Source: JAWWBG01 sp033721095 | Lineage (GTDB): Bacteria; Actinomycetota; Nitriliruptoria; Nitriliruptorales; Nitriliruptoraceae | Length of the DNA stretch: 13,265 bases | Assembly (NCBI GenBank): GCA_033721095.1 | Contig: JAWWBG010000055.1 | Span: forward strand, 1 to 13,265 | Direction: 5' to 3' | In this document: piece by piece, positions 5,978 to 13,265 of the stretch | Position numbering within the stretch: position 1 is the stretch's first letter | Layout of the letters: the number at the start of each line of letters is the position of its first letter | The notes under the pieces: model-generated | Database searches by the model: none | What the model saw: only the letters and a program-made list of their open reading frames with translations | Told to the model about the DNA's origin: nothing | Translations under genes and position numbers: made by a program

Positions 5978-5983
5978 AGGAGG
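5978..5983 (+). promoter_or_regulatory. Strong Shine-Dalgarno fixing a GTG start
   Basis: AGGAGG sits six bases before GTG 5990 and makes that codon a better start than the in-frame ATG at 6005. Confidence 0.65.
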
Positions 5984-5989
5984 TGGCGC

Positions 5990-6313
5990 GTGCGGGGGTT
6001 CTCGATGGCCCTCACGGTCGTGAACGTCGTCTACCTGGTGACGGGGGCGATCGTCGCGTTGTCCGTCGTCTCGAACGACGACCCCTATGCCGGCCTGGCC
6101 CTCATCCCGTGGATCCTGGCCTGGCCAGTTCTGGCGCTGGCGGCGATCGTGTGGGCCGTGGTTGCCTGGCGTCGACCTGAGCGGATGCGTGAGTCCGCTT
6201 CGAGGAGGCTGCGCCTGGCAACGGCATGGACGTCGATCGGTGCGTTTCTGCCCCTCGGACTGTTGCTCCTCTACTACCTGCTCGTCGACGTCCTTCCCGA
6301 ATCACGGATGTGA
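5990..6313 (+). CDS. Small integral membrane protein, unknown function
   Basis: A 107-aa protein with three predicted membrane helices. The first is near the N-terminus (about residues 7-27, ALTVVNVVYLVTGAIVALSVV). The second follows an NDDPYAG loop (about 36-60, including ALIPWILAWPVLALAAIVWA). The third is near the C-terminus (about 81-104, SIGAFLPLGLLLLYYLLVDVL). A basic loop, WRRPERMRESASRRLR, lies between helices two and three and should be cytoplasmic, which places the N-terminus outside. I do not recognise a family. The start is set by AGGAGG six bases upstream. It is divergent from the dehydrogenase, 82 nt away, and precedes the flavodoxin-like gene by 55 nt on the same strand, so the two may be cotranscribed. 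Confidence 0.7.
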   Translation: MRGFSMALTVVNVVYLVTGAIVALSVVSNDDPYAGLALIPWILAWPVLALAAIVWAVVAWRRPERMRESASRRLRLATAWTSIGAFLPLGLLLLYYLLVDVLPESRM

Positions 6314-6368
6314 CTCCCGTCGCGGCTGCAGCCCTACGGTGGGATCGCTCGCGGACCTGGAGGGCCGA

Positions 6369-7121
6369 ATGACCGAGCTGAGCGAACGGGACGAGCTGTT
6401 GTGCAGTGAGAGCACGTGGGATTTCTCGGACCTGACAGCGCTGTACGTGAACTGCACGCTCAAGAAGTCGCCCCAGCCCTCGCACACGCAGGCGCTCGCG
6501 GACAAGTCCATCGCGATCATGGAGGCCAACGACGTCACCGTCGACCAGTTCCGCGTCGTGGACCACGACATCGCCACCGGGATCCACCCCGACATGACCG
6601 AGCACGGCTGGGACACCGACGAGTGGCCCGAGCTGTTCGAGCGCGTGCTCGCAGCCGACATCCTGGTCATCCTCTCGCCGATCTGGTTGGGAGAGAAGTC
6701 GTCGATGTGCACCAAGCTGATCGAGCGGCTCTACAGCAACTCCGCGATGCTCAACGACAAGGGTCAGTGGATCTACTACGGCAGGACTGGCGGCTGCATC
6801 ATCACGGGCAACGAGGACGGCGCAAAACATTGCGCGATGAACATCCTCTACTCACTCCAGCATCTGGGCTACATGATTCCGCCGCAGGCCGACAGCGCTT
6901 GGGTAGGCGAGGCAGGACCGGGCCCCAGCTATGCCGACGAGGGGTCCGGAGGGCCCGAGAACGACTTCACGAACAGGAACACCACGTTCCTTACGTGGAA
7001 CCTGCTGCACACGGCACGGATGCTCAAGGACATCGGAGGCGTTCCGGCGCACGGCAACCAGCGCAAGGAGTGGGACGCTGGCTGTCGGTTCGACTTCCCG
7101 AATCCGGCGTATCGCTCGTAG
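6369..7121 (+). CDS. Flavodoxin-fold NAD(P)H-dependent oxidoreductase
   Basis: A 250-aa cytoplasmic protein with a flavodoxin-like fold, probably binding FMN. After a short N-terminal extension the first strand LTALYVNCTL runs into the phosphate-binding loop CTLKKSPQPSHT (29-40). A helix and strand follow, then LVILSPIWLGEKSSMCTKLIERL (about 98-120), the usual 'sPiw.g..s...k..idR' flavin-contacting segment. GGCIITGNEDGAKHCAMNILYSLQHLGY holds the third flavin loop and following helix. The last 70 residues (with EAGPGPSYAD and a final helix) are a family-type extension. The reaction is probably quinone, nitro or flavin reduction; the substrate is unknown. ATG 6369 has GGAGGG at 6359-6364; the frame is open further upstream but overlaps the previous gene. 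Confidence 0.85.
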   Translation: MTELSERDELLCSESTWDFSDLTALYVNCTLKKSPQPSHTQALADKSIAIMEANDVTVDQFRVVDHDIATGIHPDMTEHGWDTDEWPELFERVLAADILVILSPIWLGEKSSMCTKLIERLYSNSAMLNDKGQWIYYGRTGGCIITGNEDGAKHCAMNILYSLQHLGYMIPPQADSAWVGEAGPGPSYADEGSGGPENDFTNRNTTFLTWNLLHTARMLKDIGGVPAHGNQRKEWDAGCRFDFPNPAYRS

Positions 7122-7144
7122 GTCCTGCCTGCAGGCGACTTGTC

Positions 7145-7435
7145 CTACTGGCGGGCGACCTCGATGCGTGACACGGGCCAGCTCGGCAGGCTCGCCTCCG
7201 CAGCAGCCTTCGTGACGACCTCGATGCCCTCCTCGCCAGCCGCCAGCGGGGTCTCGGACCAGATTGTCAGCCGCACGGTCCACTTGCGCGGCAGGTGCGA
7301 GATCATCGGCCGGTAGTCGATGAGCACATCCACCAGTGACTCGACGGCGAGAGCGTCGAGGGCCTGGTCACGCACGTCTCCGGACATCTCGACCGTGACG
7401 TGCCATGGCACGAGCGCGGATGGTCCGGCTGGCAC
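7145..7435 (-). CDS. Small hypothetical protein, conserved-looking alpha/beta
   Basis: A protein of up to 96 aa with no membrane segment. From about residue 10 it reads as strand (WHVTVEMSG), helix (DQALDALAVESLVDVLID), a loop with RPMISHLPRKW, strand (TVRLTIWSE), helix (AAGEEGIEVVTKAAAEASL) and a final strand (SRIEVARQ). This beta-alpha-beta-beta-alpha-beta order with a strand 't..aal.v.a.tp..A...g...v..A...agl' resembles a small actinobacterial family without assigned function that I know only by pattern. The furthest start is GTG 7435 with a weak AGGA upstream; GTG 7411 is an alternative. It converges on the flavodoxin-like gene with 23 nt between stops and is divergent from purS. Confidence 0.6.
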   Translation of the reverse strand: MPAGPSALVPWHVTVEMSGDVRDQALDALAVESLVDVLIDYRPMISHLPRKWTVRLTIWSETPLAAGEEGIEVVTKAAAEASLPSWPVSRIEVARQ

Positions 7436-7647
7436 GGGTGCGTCCTGGGTCGGGCACCGTGAGGAAAGCAGGTCGCGGCCCCGTCGGCTGCACCGACGCG
7501 ACGCCGCGACCGACCTTCCCGAGACTCCGCTTGGCTCGGACCGACACTACGAACCGGCCGCCACATCCATGTGTCCGTGTCCGGCCAGCGGGAGTGAGAG
7601 GACAGGGCAGCCGGACCTACCCTGTCGTGCAGACCCCGGAGCAGCGC
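7436..7647. other. Divergent intergenic region upstream of purS
   Basis: This 212-nt stretch separates the small minus-strand gene from purS and must hold the purS promoter if purSQL starts here. A -10-like TACCCT is at 7618-7623, about 25 bases before the purS ATG, but I find no convincing -35 partner. No riboswitch fold or small gene was recognised. Confidence 0.35.
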
Positions 7648-7911
7648 ATGCCACGCATTGCGATCGACATCCTCCTCAAGCGCGAGATCCTGGATCCCGA
7701 GGGCCGCGCGGTCGAGCGCGCCCTGCCGGACCTCGGGTTCGACGGCGTCTCGGAGGTCCGGGTTGGCAAGCACCTCGAGCTGCACGTCGACGGTGAGGAC
7801 GACAACCTCGACGCGCTGGTCGAGAAGATGTGTGCGGACTTCCTGACGAATCCCGTCATCGAGTCGTGGCGCTGGCGTGTCATCGACGAGACCGAACGCG
7901 CGGATGCCTGA
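7648..7911 (+). CDS. purS: Phosphoribosylformylglycinamidine synthase subunit PurS
   Basis: An 87-aa small subunit of FGAM synthase, the fourth step of de novo purine synthesis (FGAR + glutamine + ATP to FGAM). PurS dimers bridge PurQ and PurL and help channel ammonia. The sequence has the family hallmarks: IDILLKREILDPEGRAVERAL at the N-terminus, LGFDGVSEVRVGKHLEL in the middle, and VEKMCADFLTNPVIESW near the end, where 'mc..lL.NpvIE' is nearly invariant. The ATG at 7648 has GGAG at 7638-7641. An in-frame GTG at 7627 would add residues not typical of the family. Its TGA overlaps the next ATG by eight bases, so the following membrane protein is translationally coupled. Confidence 0.95.
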   Translation: MPRIAIDILLKREILDPEGRAVERALPDLGFDGVSEVRVGKHLELHVDGEDDNLDALVEKMCADFLTNPVIESWRWRVIDETERADA

Positions 7912-8674
7912 GTCCGACGACGAAGGCTTCGTCCTTCCGCCTCTCCGGGACGACGGCCTGCCGACAGCTCCTGATGGCACGCCGCTGCTCCAGCGATGGT
8001 TCCTGCTGATCCTGATTCCCCTGGTCCTCGCTGGCCTCGTCGTGATCGGCTTTGCGCTGGCCTCGGCGTTCCGGCCCGTGGACTTCTCGCCGGCCGAGCG
8101 ACGGCCGCGCGGTGGCCCGGCCGAGACACACGATTCGGCCGGTCGCCTGACCGGGGAGTCCGAGGCTTCGGAGGCGGCCGTCGGGTGCGTCGACGGCGCG
8201 TTCATCGAGGGCGACGAGGGTGCTCGTTCGGCAGGCCGCCGAGCCCTGTCTGCGGTGTGTCAGTTGGTCCAGTCCGGAGACTTTCCCCTCGCCGAGCAGG
8301 GCGTGCGAACCTGGGTTGGGGCAGGGCAGCACGTCGCGGTGCTGCGATTTGTCGTCTTCCAGCGAACCGGTCTCGACTCGACGGTTGTCCTCGAAGCCGA
8401 TCGGATCGTGATCGAGGTGAGCAACAAGTTCATCTTCGACGACGCCACGGAAGCTGCCCCGACCCTTGTCCATGAGTTCGCGCACCTCGGCCAGGCATGG
8501 CCGACGGAACCGCTGACGGCAGCCGACGAACTCGCCGCCATGCTCGAACAACAGCGGGCGTGCGACCGGATCGCCATTCGCCAGGACCCGCCCCGGACCT
8601 GCCTCGACTCGGCCGAGCTCTTCGAACTGGAGGACCCGCTGGAGGCACTCGTCGAGGCTGGCTGGCCGGCGTAG
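7904..8674 (+). CDS. Membrane-anchored protein with HExxH motif, putative metallopeptidase
   Basis: 256 aa. An N-terminal cytoplasmic stretch of about 31 residues, rich in Asp, Glu and Pro, is followed by one membrane helix (about 32-56), a Pro/Gly/Ser/Glu-rich linker (57-92) and a soluble domain. That domain carries TLVHEFAHLGQAW with the zincin motif HEFAH at 190-194 and a possible third ligand, Glu209, in AADELAAMLEQQ. Four cysteines (95, 119, 220, 233) are all on the predicted extracytoplasmic side, consistent with two disulfides. The strand DRIVIEVSNKFIFDD before the helix also fits a zincin. Peptidase activity is inferred from the motif; substrate unknown. It starts inside the end of purS and ends 76 nt before purQ, so it is part of the purSQL unit although no purine role is evident. 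Confidence 0.75.
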   Translation: MPESDDEGFVLPPLRDDGLPTAPDGTPLLQRWFLLILIPLVLAGLVVIGFALASAFRPVDFSPAERRPRGGPAETHDSAGRLTGESEASEAAVGCVDGAFIEGDEGARSAGRRALSAVCQLVQSGDFPLAEQGVRTWVGAGQHVAVLRFVVFQRTGLDSTVVLEADRIVIEVSNKFIFDDATEAAPTLVHEFAHLGQAWPTEPLTAADELAAMLEQQRACDRIAIRQDPPRTCLDSAELFELEDPLEALVEAGWPA

Positions 8675-8750
8675 AACGGTTCGTAGGCCGGTGGACCGAT
8701 CCTGGTGATGCACTGGCTAGCGTCGTGCCACCGCCTGTGGTGAGGACAGC

Positions 8751-9416
8751 GTGCGCGTCGGCGTGATCACGTTTCCGGGGTCGCTCGACGATCGGGACAC
8801 GATCGCTGCCCTCGAGCGGGCCGGGCACTCCGGCGTCGCTCTCTGGCACGCCGACACCGGGCTCGCTGATGTCGAGGCCGTGATCCTGCCCGGGGGTTTT
8901 TCCTACGGCGACTACCTGCGGTGCGGGGCCGTGGCGCACAACGCCAGGATCATGGGCGCCGTCAAGAAGTTCGCCGCCGACGGTGGGCCGGTGCTCGGCA
9001 TCTGCAATGGCTTCCAGATCCTTTGCGAGGCCGGGCTCCTTCCGGGCGCGCTGCTGCGCAACGAGTCCCTGCGCTTCACCTGCCGACAGGTCCGCCTGTC
9101 GGTCGAGGCCGAAACGACCTGGACACGGGGACTCGAGGGCCGTCACCTGGTCATCCCCGTCAAGAACGGGGAGGGCCGTTGGTATGCCGATGACGCAACC
9201 GTCGATGCGATCGAGGAGAACGGACAGGTCGTCTTCCGCTACAGCCAAGGTCGCAACCCCAACGGTTCGGTGCGCGACATCGCCGGCGTCTCGAACGAGG
9301 CCGGCAACGTCGTCGGCCTCATGCCCCATCCCGAGCACGCGACCGACCCGGCCCTGTGGGGCGGCATCGACGGGCTCGCAGTCTTCGAGGCGCTGGCCGC
9401 GCCGGTGGCCGCCTGA
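8751..9416 (+). CDS. purQ: Phosphoribosylformylglycinamidine synthase subunit PurQ (glutaminase)
   Basis: The 221-aa class I glutamine amidotransferase subunit releases ammonia from glutamine for PurL. The N-terminus VGVITFPGSLDDRDT is typical. VILPGGFSYGDYLRCGAVA (44-62) is the PurQ signature. The nucleophile is Cys85 in GICNGFQIL, and the catalytic His193 and Glu195 lie in MPHPEHA. Length fits the family. It starts at GTG 8751 with GAGGA four bases upstream; the residues MRVGVITFPGS agree with the family start. The next gene begins 14 nt after the stop. Confidence 0.97.
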   Translation: MRVGVITFPGSLDDRDTIAALERAGHSGVALWHADTGLADVEAVILPGGFSYGDYLRCGAVAHNARIMGAVKKFAADGGPVLGICNGFQILCEAGLLPGALLRNESLRFTCRQVRLSVEAETTWTRGLEGRHLVIPVKNGEGRWYADDATVDAIEENGQVVFRYSQGRNPNGSVRDIAGVSNEAGNVVGLMPHPEHATDPALWGGIDGLAVFEALAAPVAA

Positions 9417-9430
9417 GCCGTCCGGCCAGC

Positions 9431-10513
9431 ATGCGATCGACTCGTGCGCTCGGTCTGACCGCAGCGAGTGTGCTGGCACTCGCGGGGCCGGCAGCGGCCC
9501 AGCATGACGTGGTCCCCTTCGTGGCGGTTGACGCAGGCGCAGGCACCGTCTCGGTCCTCGACAGCGAGAGGGTGGTCGATGTCGCGACGGGCCTCCTCGG
9601 ACCGACCGCCGTGGCCGCGGACCCCGCGACCGATCGCCTCTACGTCGGTCTCGCTGGTCCGTCGGCCGGCCTCGCGTCCGTCCTGTCGCTCGGCCCGGAT
9701 GGGGAGCGCTCGGCCATCGCGTGGGGCCTGCCCGGTGTTGCCGATCTGGCCGTCCTGGCCGATGGCCGGATCCTTCACGTCAGCGGCGTCGACGGGGCGC
9801 TCGGCCTCATCGACCCCGCCTCGGGAGACCGTCAGGTCCTGAGCACGGTCGAGGGTGTGGCCGTGGGCCTCGCCCTGCTCACGCCGCAGCGGGCGCTGGT
9901 CGTCACGCAGGGCGGACTGGGCACCCTCGTCGACATCATGACCGGCAACGCGATCGGTGTCCTGCCCACATCCGTCGCCGTGGCGGGACGACCCGCCGTC
10001 CTGACGGAGCCGTCGGTCGTCTGCACGCCCAACCCGGTCGAGGGACTGGTCGCCTGCTCCCCACTTGCACAGGGATCCGGATTCGTGATCGGCGACCTGC
10101 AGGGGGTCCTCGGGATCGCTCCGGCAGGGCCGGGACGGCTGCTGGCTGCGCGCCCAGACAGGATCTCGCTCGTGGCCACCCCCCGCGGGGGCGTCGTCCA
10201 GCAGTGGGCCGTGTCAGCGACCGACCTCGACGTGCTGTCCGATCCGGTCGCGTGGCTCGGAAGCGACGGCGCACCAGAACCCGCCCCACCGCCGGAAGGC
10301 GACGTGCCATTGACACAACCGTGGCTGCTGGTCCTCGGCGTGGCGGCAGGGGTCGGAGCCGTGGTCCTCACCGTTGTCGTACGGCGAGCAAGTGGGGTCG
10401 AGGACGCCACGGCCTTCGAGGAGGACGTCGTCGATGTCGACGAACTCGCGGCGATGGGCGGGCACCGCCCGACGGACGGGGCTGATTCCGGAGGGGTCGC
10501 CGACGACGTCTAG
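9431..10513 (+). CDS. Secreted, membrane-anchored propeller-like protein, unknown function
   Basis: 360 aa. A Sec signal peptide spans 1-23 (MRSTR, a hydrophobic core, then GPAAA before Gln24). The ectodomain contains repeated units of about 40 residues, such as FVAVDAGAGTVSVLDSE, ASVLSLGPDGERSAIAW, ALGLIDPASGDRQVLST and GTLVDIMTGNAIGVL. This looks like a beta-propeller of the YVTN/PQQ-like kind. After a Pro-rich linker (about 283-290) comes one membrane helix (about 298-317, LLVLGVAAGVGAVVLTVVV), an RR stop-transfer and a 40-residue acidic cytoplasmic tail. Topology is therefore type I. ATG 9431 is chosen because it begins the signal peptide; no Shine-Dalgarno is seen. It sits between purQ and purL with gaps of 14 and 37 nt. 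No enzymatic motif was recognised; a sensor or scaffold role is only a guess. Confidence 0.75.
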   Translation: MRSTRALGLTAASVLALAGPAAAQHDVVPFVAVDAGAGTVSVLDSERVVDVATGLLGPTAVAADPATDRLYVGLAGPSAGLASVLSLGPDGERSAIAWGLPGVADLAVLADGRILHVSGVDGALGLIDPASGDRQVLSTVEGVAVGLALLTPQRALVVTQGGLGTLVDIMTGNAIGVLPTSVAVAGRPAVLTEPSVVCTPNPVEGLVACSPLAQGSGFVIGDLQGVLGIAPAGPGRLLAARPDRISLVATPRGGVVQQWAVSATDLDVLSDPVAWLGSDGAPEPAPPPEGDVPLTQPWLLVLGVAAGVGAVVLTVVVRRASGVEDATAFEEDVVDVDELAAMGGHRPTDGADSGGVADDV

Positions 10514-10550
10514 GGTCCACACCGACCCGCAGACCGACCAAACGGCCAGC

Positions 10551-12785
<2,235 letters not shown>

Positions 12786-12802
12786 GCCGGCCCGGGCAGG
12801 TC

Positions 12803-13265
12803 TCAGATGCCCAGCGCAACCGCATTGTCGTGAAGAACCGCCCGCAGCTGCCGGTCGTCCAGGCCCAGCAGGCCGAGCCCCCGGACCTGGTTCACGTAGT
12901 CGTGGGGGATGGTCGGGAAGTCGGATCCGAACAGCAGCCGGTCCGACAGTGCCGCCAGTCTTGGATGCAGCTCGGCCGGGAAGCCCTTGAGGAACGGCTC
13001 CTCGCACAGGCTCATCGACACGTCCATGTGGTGGGTGCCCAGCTCCGCGAGGCGCAGGAAGTCCCGGTGGTCGGGACCTCCGAGGTGGGCGACGATGACG
13101 CGGAGCTCCGGGTACCGGTCGAGGAGGGCACCGACGGCGCGGGCACCACAGAACTCCGCGCCCCCGTCCACCCCGTAGACGGCGCTCGCGTGCAGCACGA
13201 TCGGAATCTGGCGCTCGTCGAGCTGCTGCCAGGCCTCCGTCAGCATCGGATCGGTCGCGTGGAAC
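12803..13265 (-). CDS. Amidohydrolase-family protein (Amidohydro_2 type), partial
   Basis: The C-terminal 153 residues of a TIM-barrel metal-dependent hydrolase; the frame stays open to the right edge, so the N-terminus with the first metal ligands is missing. Visible motifs are IPIVLHASAVYG (barrel strand with a ligand-type His), LRVIVAHLGG (His), HMDVSMS and DRLLFGSDFP, whose Asp is the usual catalytic/metal residue of this branch. These match ACMSD-like/2-pyrone-4,6-dicarboxylate hydrolase-like amidohydrolases, which act on carboxylic or cyclic substrates in the cytoplasm. The specific reaction cannot be told. An internal ATG at 13246 is not the start, because family-like sequence (FHATDP) continues upstream of it. 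Confidence 0.85.
   Translation of the reverse strand, partial: FHATDPMLTEAWQQLDERQIPIVLHASAVYGVDGGAEFCGARAVGALLDRYPELRVIVAHLGGPDHRDFLRLAELGTHHMDVSMSLCEEPFLKGFPAELHPRLAALSDRLLFGSDFPTIPHDYVNQVRGLGLLGLDDRQLRAVLHDNAVALGI

Noticed and set aside
7117..7165. Short inverted repeats between the flavodoxin-like gene and the small minus-strand gene
   Set aside because: Arms of only 4-5 bases with interruptions; expected by chance in GC-rich DNA.

Overview
The window looks like a chromosomal segment from a high-GC actinobacterium, possibly Acidimicrobiia-like. This rests on the strong G/C third-position bias, long antisense shadow ORFs, GTG starts, LCAD-type acyl-CoA dehydrogenases, an F420/LLM-type oxidoreductase tail and a split PurS/PurQ/small-PurL FGAM synthase. 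The class assignment is inference; no rRNA or other marker gene is present.

Layout. (1) 1-1804, plus strand: the tail of a probable LLM-class oxidoreductase, an acyl-CoA dehydrogenase and a hotdog-fold thioesterase, tightly packed as a lipid-catabolism operon. (2) 1805-4743, an accessory block: a TTC38-like TPR protein (minus), an unrecognised 125-aa protein (plus) and a ribbon-helix-helix/Doc toxin-antitoxin pair (plus). Two copies of an unusual hairpin element bracket this block (1819-1894 and 4646-4721, inverted to each other). (3) 4744-7435: a second LCAD-like acyl-CoA dehydrogenase (minus), then a small three-helix membrane protein and a flavodoxin-like reductase (both plus), then a small conserved-looking protein (minus). 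(4) 7648-12785, plus strand: purS, a membrane-anchored HExxH protein, purQ, a secreted propeller-like membrane protein and purL. The three pur products form the FGAM synthase of de novo purine synthesis: PurQ releases ammonia from glutamine, PurL uses it with ATP to amidate FGAR, and PurS bridges the two. The two interleaved genes encode envelope proteins with no obvious purine role. (5) 12803-13265, minus: an amidohydrolase that runs off the right edge.

The most interesting observation is the hairpin pair. Both copies have 24-nt arms and a 28-nt apical loop. The loops are 24/28 identical, while the stems differ by seven two-sided substitutions that each keep the base pair. That pattern indicates selection for structure. 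Each copy sits 14-22 nt downstream of the last stop codon of an acyl-CoA dehydrogenase unit, in the same relative orientation. It could be a 3'-end RNA structure/terminator family, or a mobile or recombination-active DNA hairpin.

Other points of interest are a likely leaderless promoter with a one-helical-turn direct-repeat operator in front of the antitoxin gene, and the interleaving of a putative extracytoplasmic metallopeptidase and a propeller-like protein into purSQL.
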